The notes beneath the pieces were generated by a model that was not told where the DNA came from, did not search any database, and saw only the letters and a list, made by a program, of their open reading frames with translations. From Rhizobium indicum (GTDB lineage Bacteria; Pseudomonadota; Alphaproteobacteria; Rhizobiales; Rhizobiaceae): a DNA stretch of 64,000 nucleotides. The DNA is taken from NCBI RefSeq assembly GCF_005862305.2, contig NZ_CP054021.1, positions 2,046,001-2,110,000 on the forward strand. The letters are read 5' to 3'. Every line of letters begins with the position of its first letter. Within the stretch, counting starts at the first letter, position 1. Made by a program: the position numbers and the translations under genes. Of the stretch, positions 1-9,720 are shown in pieces.

Positions 1-746
1 AGGATTTCCTCGACGCTGTCGAAACCAAATGCGCGATCGATCACCGCCGCGTTCTGTCGCAGCCGGCTTTCTCCCTGAGGCTCAGAAAGCGCCTGCAGCA
101 GGGCATCGACATCGCTGGATGAACTGCCGCGCGGCAGGCTCGAGAGAGCATCGGTCACCTCGCCGAGCCGCGACGAAGCGATCTGAAGGTCGGCAAGGCG
201 GGCGTGGATCGCGTCCGCGGCACCGATATCGAGCCCTGTGAGACCGAGCCATGTTCCGGCTTCGCCGGGTGCGCGCGGCAGCAGCCAAGTGGCGCCGACA
301 TCCGGGACATAGCCGATGCCGGTTTCGGGCATGGCAAGCCGTGTGCGCTCGGTGACGATGCGGTGGCGGCCGTGCGACGACAGGCCGACGCCGCCGCCCA
401 TGGTGATGCCGTCCATCAGCGCGACATAGGGTTTGGGATAGGCGGCAATCATATGGTTCAGGCGGAACTCCTCGCGCCAGAAGTTTCCGGCGAGGCCATC
501 GCCGGCGCGGGCACTCTCATGCAGGGCGCGGATATCGCCGCCGGCGCAGAAGCCGCGTTCGCCCTCTCCCGTCGCCACGACGCTTGCCACCTCGGAATCA
601 CCGGCAAAATCGTGAAGGGCTTCAGTGATCGCCCGGATCATCGGCAGGGTCAGGCTGTTCAGCGCCCGCGGCCGGTTGAGCCGGATGACGCCCGCGGTAC
701 CCCGCCGTTCAATGATGACATCGCCTGCCCGTTCGCCGTCCTGCAT
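1..746 (-). CDS. Enoyl-CoA hydratase / 3-hydroxyisobutyryl-CoA hydrolase family protein (3' end outside window)
   Basis: Reading the minus strand from an ATG at 746, with a GAGGTGA ribosome binding site just upstream, gives a crotonase-fold protein. It opens with a short beta strand region and LNRPRALNSL, then shows the oxyanion-hole stretch GFCAGGDIRAL and the glycine-rich MDGITMGGGVGLSSHGRHR. The MPETGIGYVPDVGATWLLPR segment is typical of the 3-hydroxyisobutyryl-CoA hydrolase branch (valine degradation) rather than plain enoyl-CoA hydratases. Only about 248 codons are inside the window; family members have about 350, so the C-terminal third is cut by the window edge. The start of the GGDEF/EAL gene lies upstream on the same strand. 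The family is secure; the exact substrate is inferred. Confidence 0.85.
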   Translation of the reverse strand, partial: MQDGERAGDVIIERRGTAGVIRLNRPRALNSLTLPMIRAITEALHDFAGDSEVASVVATGEGERGFCAGGDIRALHESARAGDGLAGNFWREEFRLNHMIAAYPKPYVALMDGITMGGGVGLSSHGRHRIVTERTRLAMPETGIGYVPDVGATWLLPRAPGEAGTWLGLTGLDIGAADAIHARLADLQIASSRLGEVTDALSSLPRGSSSSDVDALLQALSEPQGESRLRQNAAVIDRAFGFDSVEEI

Positions 747-816
747 GGTTCACCTCATCTGTTGCGACCATGAATAGACGACGATGACGCATCGCTCCAG
801 TCGATTTAAGGTCGGT

Positions 817-2778
817 TCAGGCAGACAGCGAATTGCGGGCGGAGGCTTCGGCCTCGCACCGGGCGGCGTAATCGATGGCAAGTTCCAGCGGCAGCGGCCG
901 CGAGAAGTGATAGCCCTGCGCCAGACGAACGCCCATCGCCTTCAATCCCTCGGCGATCTCTTCGCTTTCGACGCCTTCGGCGACGGAGGCTATGCCGAGA
1001 TTCTGGCAGAGATTGGCGACCGAGCGGGTAATGTTCATGCAACGGGCGTCACGATCGAAATTCATCACGAAGGACTTGTCGATCTTCAGCTTGTCGAAGC
1101 CGAGACGATGAATATGGCTGAGGCTCGAATAGCCGGTGCCGAAATCGTCCAGCGCAATCGAGATGCCAGCAGCGCGCAGCATAGTGATCACCTGGTCGGC
1201 GGTGTCGAAATCGGAGAGCAGTGCCGTCTCGGTAATCTCGAATTCGATGCGCCTGGGATCGATGCCGGAGCGGGTGATCATGGCCAGCAGCGCCATCGAG
1301 GTCTCGTGGTCGCAGATATCGCGCGCCGAGAGATTGAAGGACAGCCTCAGATGCCGTGGAATGATCGCCAGCGCTTCGAGCGCCTTGGCAAAGAGAATGC
1401 GCGTCATGCGGCCGATGACGGCCGTGCGCTCGGCCGCCGGGATGAAGGCGTCTGGACTGATGCGGCCGAAGCGGGCGCTGTCCCAGCGGGCGAGCGCCTC
1501 GTAAGCGACGACGCGGCCGCTCTTCAGCTCGACGATCGGCTGATAATCGAGTTTCAATTCCTTGGCGAAGTCGTTCGCCTGCAGCTCGAGTTCGATCAGG
1601 TGGCGCTGCGTCAGGATCTTCTCGTGCTCGGCCGAGAAGAATTCGACGCCGCTGCTGCGCTTGCTCTTGACCTGGTAGAGGGCGAAATCCGCTTTCTCGT
1701 AGAGATCCTCGGCGGTGTATGTGCCGATATCGGGATAGACGATGCCGCACGAGCCGAAGACGCGGACCGAGCCGTCGGGGATTTCGAAAGGATCGCGGAC
1801 GGCAGCACAGAGCGTCAGGCCGAGATCGGCGATCGCTTGGCGTGTCATCGAACAGGGGAAGATGATCCCGAACTCATCGCCGCCGAGACGGGAGACGATG
1901 CCCTCTTCGCCGACCAGGGCGACGAAGCGGCGGGCCGTCTCCTTGAGCACGAGATCGCCGGCGGCATGGCCGAAGACGTCGTTAACAGGCTTGAAGCCGT
2001 CGAGATCGAGAATGCCGAGGACAGGCGGCGAGGACGGATTCTTCTGCAGCCGTTTTTCCAGCGAGAGAAAGAAGCTGCGGCGATTGGCAAGGCCGGTCAG
2101 CTGGTCGTGCAGCGCGTTGCGGCTGTTGACGAGGTTCAGCTCTTCGGCTTCCGCCTGCTTCTTCTTCAGCTCCTCGGTCAATTGCACGAGACCGACGAAA
2201 TTCTGGAAATAGCTGTTGATCACCCTGAGGAAGGGCAGGATCAGGAAGAGGCCGCTGATGGCCGTCGCCACGAAAACGGGATTGCCCGAGAACAGGAAGG
2301 TCGCGACCATGGCCGAGAAGGTGATGACCGTGGTCAGGGCTGCCGCCATCGGCAGGTGCATCAGGCAAAAGATGCAGGAAATGCCTGTCACCACGAGGAA
2401 ATAGGCGATCTGACCCTGCTGGGAAGCATCGCCATATTGGTAAAGCGCGATCGCCCAGCCGCCGAAAGCGACGGCCAGGATGCCGGCCCCTGATATCGTC
2501 ACCTTCATCAGCCTGTAGGCCCGCTCGGCGGTCACATCTTCCTTGCCCCGGATCTCCCACCAGCAGAGACGGAAGACACAGACGACGCTCAGGGCCACGG
2601 GAATATAGAGCGAAAGCCAAAGGGGCGCGGATTTGAGGTGGGTGATCGCCACCGCAAGGGCGTTGATGATCAGCAGGACATAGAGAATGGGAATCTGCGA
2701 CGACAGGGCTCGGAACTGCGCCAGCAGAAGCGTCGGATTGTCTTTTTGCAGCTGCAATGAGGCCAGAAAGTTCTTCAT
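817..2778 (-). CDS. Membrane-anchored GGDEF-EAL protein (c-di-GMP synthase/phosphodiesterase)
   Basis: This 653-residue protein has an N-terminal block of hydrophobic segments (about residues 25-190), a short coiled linker, a GGDEF domain (motif RLGGDEFGI near residue 300) and an EAL domain (YEALARW, then DDFGTGYSSL and AEGVES). Both catalytic signatures look intact, so it could make and break c-di-GMP; no RxxD inhibitory site is visible just before GGDEF. I prefer the ATG at 2778, which has a GGAAAAGAGA ribosome binding site, over the GTG 57 bases upstream. It sits behind galE on the same strand. The window also encodes a c-di-GMP-type AraC regulator at 49-50 kb, so this enzyme is one candidate source or sink of that signal, but nothing in the sequence ties them directly. 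Confidence 0.9.
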   Translation of the reverse strand: MKNFLASLQLQKDNPTLLLAQFRALSSQIPILYVLLIINALAVAITHLKSAPLWLSLYIPVALSVVCVFRLCWWEIRGKEDVTAERAYRLMKVTISGAGILAVAFGGWAIALYQYGDASQQGQIAYFLVVTGISCIFCLMHLPMAAALTTVITFSAMVATFLFSGNPVFVATAISGLFLILPFLRVINSYFQNFVGLVQLTEELKKKQAEAEELNLVNSRNALHDQLTGLANRRSFFLSLEKRLQKNPSSPPVLGILDLDGFKPVNDVFGHAAGDLVLKETARRFVALVGEEGIVSRLGGDEFGIIFPCSMTRQAIADLGLTLCAAVRDPFEIPDGSVRVFGSCGIVYPDIGTYTAEDLYEKADFALYQVKSKRSSGVEFFSAEHEKILTQRHLIELELQANDFAKELKLDYQPIVELKSGRVVAYEALARWDSARFGRISPDAFIPAAERTAVIGRMTRILFAKALEALAIIPRHLRLSFNLSARDICDHETSMALLAMITRSGIDPRRIEFEITETALLSDFDTADQVITMLRAAGISIALDDFGTGYSSLSHIHRLGFDKLKIDKSFVMNFDRDARCMNITRSVANLCQNLGIASVAEGVESEEIAEGLKAMGVRLAQGYHFSRPLPLELAIDYAARCEAEASARNSLSA

Positions 2779-2886
2779 CGTCTCTTTTCCGTTGGCCCGA
2801 GCCAGCCAGAGAAAGCTTGATTTTTCCTTATTCACGTTACGGCATGCAAACCCCTGCAGGCGCGGGGATGGGAAACGGGTTCTGGA

Positions 2887-3921
2887 TCAGAAGGACGCGG
2901 CGGCGAGTGCCCGGTGGATGCTGTGCAGGTCGTCGACATTCTTGTTCGACAGGAACAGTTCCCAATCGAGCGAGCTCTGGACGATGGTTTCCAGCGAATC
3001 GTATCTGGGCTTCCAGTCGAGCACCTGCCTTGCGAGCGAAGCGTCGGCGACGACGCTTGCCGAATCGCCGGCGCGGCGCGGCGCCATGTGGATCTTGAAG
3101 GAATGCCCGTGCAGGCGGGTGACCATGTTCAACACATCGAGCACGGAATAGCCTCTGCCATAACCGCAATTGGCAACGAGCGAACCCTTGCCTCTGCGCA
3201 GGTGCTGCAGCGCTTTCAGATGTGCATCCGTGAGATCGCTGACATGGATGTAGTCGCGCACGCCGGTGCCGTCATGGGTAGGATAATCGATGCCGTAGAC
3301 ATTGACGCTGTCGCGCGTGCCGAGCGCTGCCTCGCAGGCGACCTTGATGAGGTGCGTGGCGCCTGAGGTCGACTGGCCGGCTCGGTGGTGCGGGTCGGCG
3401 CCGGCGACGTTGAAATAGCGAAGCGCGACATAGTTGAAATCATAGGCGGCGGCGGCATCGCGCAGCATGAATTCGGTCATCAGCTTCGACTGGCCGTAAG
3501 GATTCTCCGGATTGAGCGAGGCCGTCTCCTTCACCGGCAGGTCGGTCTTTTGCTGGCCGTAGACGGCGGCTGTCGAAGAGAAGACGAAGTTGCGGATACC
3601 GGCCTTGATCGACGCGCTCAGCAGCGCCCGGGTCTTGCCGGAATTGTTGTCGTAATAGGAGAGCGGATCGGCGACCGAGACCGGAACGACGGCGGAGCCG
3701 GCGAAATGGATGATCGCCTCGATGTCGTTTTCGATGAAGACCTTTTTCAATATGTCGGGATCGGCAATGTCGCCGAGATAGAAACGCGCCGCCGGCGCCA
3801 CGGCCCAGCGAAAGCCCGTGGAGAGGCGATCGAGCACAACCACATCCTCGCCTGCATCGAGCAGCGCCCAAACCATGTGACTGCCGATATATCCGGCCCC
3901 GCCCGTCACCAAAACCGCCAT
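2887..3921 (-). CDS. galE: UDP-glucose 4-epimerase, GalE type
   Basis: Extended SDR epimerase that interconverts UDP-glucose and UDP-galactose with bound NAD. The N-terminal Rossmann motif TGGAGYIGSH, the active-site FSSTAAVYG serine region, the NPYGQSK Tyr/Lys pair and the C-terminal ADASLARQVLDWKPRYDSL are all present. I chose the ATG at 3921 (344 residues) because it places TGGAGYIG at residue 5, as in the family; the frame is open 13 codons further upstream. It differs clearly from the second epimerase at 51.6 kb. It is close to, and on the same strand as, the GGDEF/EAL gene, with about 110 bases between them. The function is well supported, the preferred sugar less so. Confidence 0.88.
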   Translation of the reverse strand: MAVLVTGGAGYIGSHMVWALLDAGEDVVVLDRLSTGFRWAVAPAARFYLGDIADPDILKKVFIENDIEAIIHFAGSAVVPVSVADPLSYYDNNSGKTRALLSASIKAGIRNFVFSSTAAVYGQQKTDLPVKETASLNPENPYGQSKLMTEFMLRDAAAAYDFNYVALRYFNVAGADPHHRAGQSTSGATHLIKVACEAALGTRDSVNVYGIDYPTHDGTGVRDYIHVSDLTDAHLKALQHLRRGKGSLVANCGYGRGYSVLDVLNMVTRLHGHSFKIHMAPRRAGDSASVVADASLARQVLDWKPRYDSLETIVQSSLDWELFLSNKNVDDLHSIHRALAAASF

Positions 3922-4141
3922 GTCCCGCATCCCTGCTTTCGTTTTTATAAGCAGGGGCATCAGGCGCCGGTTTTTCTTTCCAATTTTCTTATCGAACGGC
4001 CGTTGGAAGGCCTTTGAACGGGTATGTTTGGAGTCGTGGTTAGAGGCCGATTTCGGGCTTTGCTAGAGTTTTATCGATCCGGCGATTCCGGCACAAAATC
4101 GACTTGGCCGACGCCACGATATCTCTTGCGGGCAGTGCGTC

Positions 4142-5308
4142 TCAGAGCTTGAGGATATAGTCGCAGAGGCGCTCGGCGGCGATCGCCACCTGGGTGGGAT
4201 CACGCAGGAAACAGGCGCGCAGGAAGAGTTCGCCGCCCGGTCCGAAAGCGGTGCCGGGAGCAAGGCCGACGCCTGTCTTGTCGACGATATCAAGCGCTGC
4301 CCTGCGGCTATCGGCGACGCCGTCGATCTTCAGGAAGGCGTAGATCGCGCCGTCCGGTTTCAGTGTCTCGACGCGGTTGGTGGCGACAAGCGCATCGCAG
4401 AGAATATCGCGGGAGCGGGCCGCCTTGGCGATATTGGCAGCGACGAAATCGTCGCCTTGATCAAGGGCTGCAACGGCGCCCTTCTGCATGAACTGCGCCA
4501 CGCCCGATGTCGAATACTGGATGAGGTTTTCGAGCACCTGACCCATTTCAGGGGGTGCTACGATCCAGCCGACGCGCCAGCCGGTCATCGACCAGTTCTT
4601 CGAGAAGGAATTGACGAAGATGATCTTGTCGCCCTCGTCCATCACATCGAGGAAAGAGGGCGCTCGGCCACCGGCAAAGGAGTAGCGGGCGTAGATTTCG
4701 TCTGCCAGGATCCAGAGGTCGTGCTTGCGGGCAAGCGCCAGGATATCGCCAAGATCCTGCTTCGTTGCCGTCCAGCCCGTCGGGTTCGAGGGCGTGTTGA
4801 TGAAGATGCCCTTGGTCTTCGGGGTGATCGCGGTTTCGATACGGTCAAGATCGACCGCCCATTTACCGCCTTCAAACTGCAGCTCGACACTGAGCGAGCG
4901 CGCACCTGCTATCTCCAGGGCGGCGGCGATATTCGGCCAGGAAGGCGAGAGGTAAACCAGCTCGTCGCCCGGCGAGGTCAGCGCCTGCACGGCGATCTGG
5001 ATCGCCTGCATGCCGGAGCCGGTAACGTAGAAATGCTCGACCGGAAGCCGGATTCCGAAATGTCTGTCGTAATAATCGGAAAGTGCCTGGCGAAGCTCCG
5101 GAATGCCGCGCTGCCAGGTGTAGAAGGTCTCGCCGGCAGCAAGCGCATCCATTGCCGCCCTGCTGATGAAATCAGGCGTCGGCAGATCGCCCTCACCCAC
5201 CCAGAGCGGCAGCAGGCCTTCGCGGCCACGGGCATAATTGACGAGTTCGACGATCCCGCTTTCGGGCGCCGCCAGGGCGCGCGGGCTGAGGCTGCTGACG
5301 ATCGACAT
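4142..5308 (-). CDS. Pyridoxal-phosphate aminotransferase, class I/II
   Basis: A 388-residue fold-type I aminotransferase. The substrate-entry region YTWQRGIPELRQAL, the NTPSNPTGW loop (cofactor aspartate and asparagine region), ADEIYARYSF and the Schiff-base lysine in SFSKNWSMTGWRVGW are all seen. This is the aspartate aminotransferase-like group; the donor and acceptor cannot be told from sequence. It stands alone on the minus strand between mscL and galE, with about 220 bases before galE and about 120 after mscL, so it is probably transcribed separately. Confidence 0.88.
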   Translation of the reverse strand: MSIVSSLSPRALAAPESGIVELVNYARGREGLLPLWVGEGDLPTPDFISRAAMDALAAGETFYTWQRGIPELRQALSDYYDRHFGIRLPVEHFYVTGSGMQAIQIAVQALTSPGDELVYLSPSWPNIAAALEIAGARSLSVELQFEGGKWAVDLDRIETAITPKTKGIFINTPSNPTGWTATKQDLGDILALARKHDLWILADEIYARYSFAGGRAPSFLDVMDEGDKIIFVNSFSKNWSMTGWRVGWIVAPPEMGQVLENLIQYSTSGVAQFMQKGAVAALDQGDDFVAANIAKAARSRDILCDALVATNRVETLKPDGAIYAFLKIDGVADSRRAALDIVDKTGVGLAPGTAFGPGGELFLRACFLRDPTQVAIAAERLCDYILKL

Positions 5309-5429
5309 GCAAATCTCCGGTTTCCGCCTTCATAGCGGATTTGCGCCGGCAAATCCCATGACATCCAGTGATGGCATATCGATTTTGGTGATGAATGAGC
5401 CCGGCCGAAGCGGAGGGGCTCCAGCCGGA

Positions 5430-5867
5430 TCAAGCCGTCGGGCGCGTGGCGAGAAGATCGCGGATTTCCGTCAGAAGCTGAACGTCTGCCGCCGGCGCTG
5501 GCAGCTCTTCCGGTGCAGCCTTTTCCTGGCGCTCGACCTGGGCACGCAGGGTGTTCACGCCCTTGACCATCAGAAAGATGATCCAGGCGAGAATGAGAAA
5601 GTTGATGAGCACGGTGAGGAAGCTGCCATAGGCAAACACCGCTCCCTGCTCGCGGGCGGCGGCGAGCGACTGCGCGTTGACGGCCGACGAGAGTGGGAGG
5701 AAGTAATTCGAAAAATCGAAGCCGCCGAAAATGGCGCCGACGATCGGCATAATAAGGTCATCCACCAAAGATTTGACGATGCCACCGAAGGCGCCGCCGA
5801 TGATGACGCCGACTGCAAGATCCATGACATTGCCGCGGGCGATAAAGGCCTTGAACTCATTGAGCAT
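5430..5867 (-). CDS. mscL: Large-conductance mechanosensitive channel
   Basis: Inner-membrane safety valve that opens under hypo-osmotic stress. The start [28 protein letters not shown] is diagnostic for MscL: an amphipathic N-terminal helix, then TM1 with the GxxxG-rich pore lining. A second transmembrane segment (about residues 75-100, [18 protein letters not shown]) and a charged C-terminal bundle follow. The 145 residues match the family; the ATG at 5867 is chosen because the frame upstream of it adds 13 unrelated residues. The upstream region (5868-6089) is AT-rich and shared with the divergent hybrid kinase gene. Confidence 0.95.
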   Translation of the reverse strand: MLNEFKAFIARGNVMDLAVGVIIGGAFGGIVKSLVDDLIMPIVGAIFGGFDFSNYFLPLSSAVNAQSLAAAREQGAVFAYGSFLTVLINFLILAWIIFLMVKGVNTLRAQVERQEKAAPEELPAPAADVQLLTEIRDLLATRPTA

Positions 5868-6060
5868 CGGATCCGTCTCCCTTCGATCCATTTCAAAGAC
5901 ATGCAATGGAATTTATTAGCTACATCTTCATTGCAATTAATCAATCGGCAATCGCAATTATTCAGCAATACCTCTCCCGCGGTCTTTGACTTAAGGCCTA
6001 GACGGCCAGGAATTTTCAAAGCGTCTGAAATGACTTAAGCTGACCCACGTTGCGGGAGGT

Positions 6061-6086
6061 CCGGCGGGTTTTCCGCCGGCGGAGGG
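6061..6086 (+). promoter_or_regulatory. Hairpin abutting the ribosome binding site of the symporter-kinase gene
   Basis: CCGGCGG (6061-6067) and CCGCCGG (6073-6079) form a perfect 7-bp stem with a 5-base loop, one base ahead of the ribosome binding site GGAGGG (6081-6086) of the gene starting at 6090. A stem this close could limit ribosome access. No U-run follows, so it is not an intrinsic terminator. The role is inference. Confidence 0.5.
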
Positions 6087-6089
6087 TCA

Positions 6090-9000
6090 ATGCTTCCAGG
6101 CTGGGTCATATTCGCGTCTGCCTTCGGCTATCTGCTCCTGCTTTTCGCCGTGGCAAGCTATGGCGACCGCAAGAACCGCGGCCAGGGCACCCTCGGCCCG
6201 GGCACGCTGGGCGGATGGCCGGTTGTCTATGCGCTGAGCCTTGCGATCTACTGCACCTCCTGGACCTATTTCGGCAGCGTCGGGCTTGCCGCGCAGCGCG
6301 GGTTGGAATTTGCCGGCATCTATATCGGCCCCATCCTGGTCTTCACGCTCGGCATGCCGTTGCTTCGCCGCATCATCGAGCTCGCCAAGGCGGAGAAGCT
6401 CACCTCCGTTGCCGATTTCGTCGCCGCGCGTTACGGCAAGAACCCGACGGTCGCAACGATCGTCGCGCTGATCTCGCTGATCGGCGCCATTCCTTATATC
6501 GCGCTGCAACTCAAGGCGATCTCGAGCACCGTCAGCGCCATGGTCAATCCGTCCGATTACGGCATCGGCAGCGGCAATCTCTATTTCCTCGACCTGCCGC
6601 TCCTCGCGACGCTGGTGCTTGCCTGCTTTGCCATCATGTTCGGCACGCGGCATACGGATGCCACAGAGCACCAGGATGGCCTCATCCTCGCTGTCTCGAT
6701 GGAATCCGTGGTCAAGCTCGTCGCCTTCCTGACGGCCGGCGTCTGCGTCATCTGGTTTCTGTTCGACGGCCCGACCGATCTCTGGCGCAAGACCGTCGAC
6801 AATGAGCTGGTCATGTCGGCGCTCAGCTACCACACGCCGATCAGCCGCTGGATCACCCTGATCATCTTGTCGGCCTTTGCGATCATCCTGCTGCCGCGGC
6901 AATTCCACGTGACGGTTGTCGAAAACCGGACACCGAAACAGCTGAAACTCGCGGGCTTCCTGTTTCCCAGCTATCTCATCGCCATCAATCTCTTCGTGCT
7001 GCCGGTGGCGATCGGCGGGTTGCTGACCTTCGGCGGCACCGGCAATGCCGATTTCTACATGCTGTCGCTGCCGCTTGCCGGCCAGATGCCCGTCATTTCG
7101 CTGATCATCTTCATCGGCGGCTTCTCCGCCGCAACGGCGATGGTCATCGTCGATTCTGTGGCACTGTCGATCATGGTGTCGAACGACATCATCATGCCGA
7201 TTTTCCTCCGGCGCAAACTCGCTGGCCGCGCCAGCCAGCGCGACAATTTCGCCAAGACGCTGCTCAACATCCGCCGCAGCGCCATCTTCGCCGTGCTGCT
7301 GTTCGGCTACGCCTATTACCGCTCGACCGACAGCACCGCCGGCCTTGCCTCGATCGGCCTTCTTTCCTTCGCCGCGATCGCGCAAATCGCCCCAGCGATG
7401 TTCGGCGGGCTGATCTGGCGGCGGGCGAATGCGCGCGGCGCGATCCTCGGGCTGACCTCCGGCTTCGTCATTTGGATCTACCTGCTGTTCCTGCCCTCGC
7501 TCGGCGGCCCAGATTATTCCTATGTGGCGAGCGCCGTGCTCGGCTTCATCTTTCCCGGGACCACGCTGTTTACGGCCCCCGACGCCGATCCGCTGGTCAA
7601 TGCGACGGCGATGAGCCTGCTCGTCAACAGCGCCTTCTTCGTCGTCGGCTCGCTCACCCGCAACGCCAAGCCGCTGGAGCGCATTCAGGCCGGCATCTTC
7701 GTCAAGCGGCATTCGCGCTCGCAATTTGCCACGCGCGGCTGGAAGACCCGCATCAGCGTCGGCGATCTCAAGGCGGCGATCTCACGTTATCTTGGCGAAG
7801 AACGCATGCAGCGTTCTTTCACGACTTACGAACAAGGCTCCGGCCGCAAGCTGGAGGACGAGCAGCCGGCCGACATGGCGCTCATCCATTTCAGCGAACA
7901 GCTGCTCGGCAGCGCCATCGGCTCGTCCTCGGCCCGGCTGGTGCTGTCATTGATCCTGCAGAAGATCGAGGATGCCTCTTCCGACACCGCCTGGTTGCTC
8001 GACCAGGCGAGCGAGGCGCTGCAGTATAACCAGGACATGCTGCAGACGGCGCTTTCGCAGATGGACCAGGGCATTGCCGTCTTCGACAGTTCCAACCGGC
8101 TGACGATCTGGAACCGGCGTTTCCGGCAATTGCTGGATCTTCCGGAAAGTGCCGGCCAGGTCGGTTTTCCTTTGTCCGATATCGTCACCACGCTCATCCA
8201 GCGCGGCGACATCGCGCCCGGCGATCTCAGCCAGACGGTGCGGCATTTCCTGACGCTCGACAAACCTTTCGCGCTGGTGCTCGGCGGCGGCGAGCGGATC
8301 ATCGAGGTGCGCTCCAACGCCATGCCGGACAAGGGTATCGTCGCCACCTTCACCGACATCACCCAGCGCGTGAACGCCGACCAGGCGCTGAAACAGGCGA
8401 ATGAGACGCTGGAGCAGCGTGTCGCCGAACGCACGGCCGAGCTTACCCGCGTCAACCGCGAACTCGGCGAGGCACGCGCCGCCGCCGACGAGGCGAATAT
8501 CGGCAAGACACGCTTTTTTGCCGCCGCCGGCCACGATATCCTGCAGCCGCTCAACGCCGCCCGGCTCTATTCCTCGGCATTGGTCGAGCGCATGGCGCAA
8601 TCCGAGAACAGCCCAATCGTGCGCAATATCGATTCCGCGCTGGAATCGGTCGAGACCATTCTCGGCGCGGTGCTCGATTTATCCAGGCTCGATACCGGCG
8701 CCATGCGGCCGCGGCTCGCCTCCGTCGCGCTCTCTGACCTGCTGGAGCGTATCCAGACCGATTTCGCGCCGATCGCCCGTGAAAAACAGCTGAAGCTGGT
8801 GATCATGCCGACGTCGCTGAGGGTCCGCTCCGACCCCAATCTTCTGCGCCGGCTGGTGCAGAACCTGGTTTCCAACGCCATCAAATACACGATCACCGGC
8901 AAGGTGCTGGTGGGCGCGCGGCGGCGCGGCAACCAGGTGATCATCCAGGTGATCGATTCCGGCATCGGCATCCCACCGTCGAAATTCCGCACGGTGTTCA

Positions 9001-9605
9001 AGGAATTCGCGCGACTGGATGAAGGTGCCAAAACCGCCTCCGGCCTCGGGCTCGGCCTGTCGATCGTCGACCGCATCGCCCGCGTACTCAACCATCCGGT
9101 CGAGTTGCAGTCGACGCATGGCAAGGGGACGCAATTCCGCATCGCCATGCCGCTCGACGTCTCACGCCCGGCCGCGGCTGCAGCAGCGGTTGCGCCCGCC
9201 GACCGTCCCGGGCAACCGCTGAGCGGGCTGAAGATCCTCTGCATCGATAACGAGCCGAAGATCCTCGAAGGCATGCGGCTCCTGATCAGCGGCTGGGGCT
9301 GCGAGGTGGAGGCGCTGGATTGCCTCGCCAAGGTCACCGCCCTCGATGGCCAAGAGGGACCGCCTGACATCGTCATCGCCGATTATCATCTCGGCGACGG
9401 CACCGGCATTGCCGCGATCCTGCATCTGCGCCGGCAGTTCGGCGCCGATATCCCTGCCCTGATGATCACGGCCGACCGCACGCCGGAGGTGCGCAGCGAG
9501 GCCGAGCGACACGGTATTGCCGTTCAGCACAAGCCGGTACGGCCGGCGGCGCTGCGCGCCTATATCACCCAGATTTCCGGCCTCAAGCGCGCCGCCGCGG
9601 AGTAA
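6090..9605 (+). CDS. Sodium:solute symporter-domain hybrid sensor histidine kinase
   Basis: A 1171-residue fusion. Residues about 1-520 are a multi-span SSF (PutP-like) transporter domain, about 640-765 a PAS domain (SQMDQGIAVFDSSNRLTIWN), then a coiled coil, a HisKA region with phospho-acceptor His815 (AAAGHDILQPLNAARLYSS), an ATPase domain (NLVSNAIKYT, DSGIGI, GLGLGLSIV) and a receiver domain with phospho-acceptor Asp1098 (VIADYHLGDG). The overall plan matches the CbrA / NahK-type kinases, where the transporter domain is thought to sense a nutrient. No partner regulator lies next to it; the NarL-type protein at 41.6 kb is one candidate. The ATG has a good ribosome binding site behind a hairpin. 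Confidence 0.93.
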   Translation: MLPGWVIFASAFGYLLLLFAVASYGDRKNRGQGTLGPGTLGGWPVVYALSLAIYCTSWTYFGSVGLAAQRGLEFAGIYIGPILVFTLGMPLLRRIIELAKAEKLTSVADFVAARYGKNPTVATIVALISLIGAIPYIALQLKAISSTVSAMVNPSDYGIGSGNLYFLDLPLLATLVLACFAIMFGTRHTDATEHQDGLILAVSMESVVKLVAFLTAGVCVIWFLFDGPTDLWRKTVDNELVMSALSYHTPISRWITLIILSAFAIILLPRQFHVTVVENRTPKQLKLAGFLFPSYLIAINLFVLPVAIGGLLTFGGTGNADFYMLSLPLAGQMPVISLIIFIGGFSAATAMVIVDSVALSIMVSNDIIMPIFLRRKLAGRASQRDNFAKTLLNIRRSAIFAVLLFGYAYYRSTDSTAGLASIGLLSFAAIAQIAPAMFGGLIWRRANARGAILGLTSGFVIWIYLLFLPSLGGPDYSYVASAVLGFIFPGTTLFTAPDADPLVNATAMSLLVNSAFFVVGSLTRNAKPLERIQAGIFVKRHSRSQFATRGWKTRISVGDLKAAISRYLGEERMQRSFTTYEQGSGRKLEDEQPADMALIHFSEQLLGSAIGSSSARLVLSLILQKIEDASSDTAWLLDQASEALQYNQDMLQTALSQMDQGIAVFDSSNRLTIWNRRFRQLLDLPESAGQVGFPLSDIVTTLIQRGDIAPGDLSQTVRHFLTLDKPFALVLGGGERIIEVRSNAMPDKGIVATFTDITQRVNADQALKQANETLEQRVAERTAELTRVNRELGEARAAADEANIGKTRFFAAAGHDILQPLNAARLYSSALVERMAQSENSPIVRNIDSALESVETILGAVLDLSRLDTGAMRPRLASVALSDLLERIQTDFAPIAREKQLKLVIMPTSLRVRSDPNLLRRLVQNLVSNAIKYTITGKVLVGARRRGNQVIIQVIDSGIGIPPSKFRTVFKEFARLDEGAKTASGLGLGLSIVDRIARVLNHPVELQSTHGKGTQFRIAMPLDVSRPAAAAAAVAPADRPGQPLSGLKILCIDNEPKILEGMRLLISGWGCEVEALDCLAKVTALDGQEGPPDIVIADYHLGDGTGIAAILHLRRQFGADIPALMITADRTPEVRSEAERHGIAVQHKPVRPAALRAYITQISGLKRAAAE

Positions 9606-9612
9606 CTGAAAA

Positions 9613-9720
9613 CTTAGAGCATTTCCGTTTTTCTCCGAATCACGGAGATGCTCTATCTTTTTGTTTTCACGCAATTCCGGACGCAAAACCGCTACGCACT
9701 TTTGCTGGAATTGCTCTTAG
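9613..9720. repeat. RIME-like two-palindrome intergenic repeat, copy 1
   Basis: Two hairpins in tandem. The first pairs AGAGCATTTCCG with CGGAGATGCTCT and has GAATC at its apex (9637-9641). The second pairs GCAATTCCGGACGCAAAA with TTTTGCTGGAATTGC around a short CCGCTACGCAC-type loop. The second half is almost identical to the copy at 12131-12180. It lies between the convergent symporter-kinase and TetR genes, ending at the TetR stop codon. The layout resembles the RIME elements known from Rhizobium; I assign it by structure only. Confidence 0.8.

Noticed and set aside
784..2493. A 569-codon open frame on the plus strand
   Set aside because: It is the antisense of the GGDEF/EAL gene, has a composition typical of a high-GC shadow frame and no recognisable domain.
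6087..7724. A 545-codon open frame on the minus strand
   Set aside because: It lies wholly opposite the symporter domain of the hybrid kinase, is charged and repetitive, and has no ribosome binding site or family.
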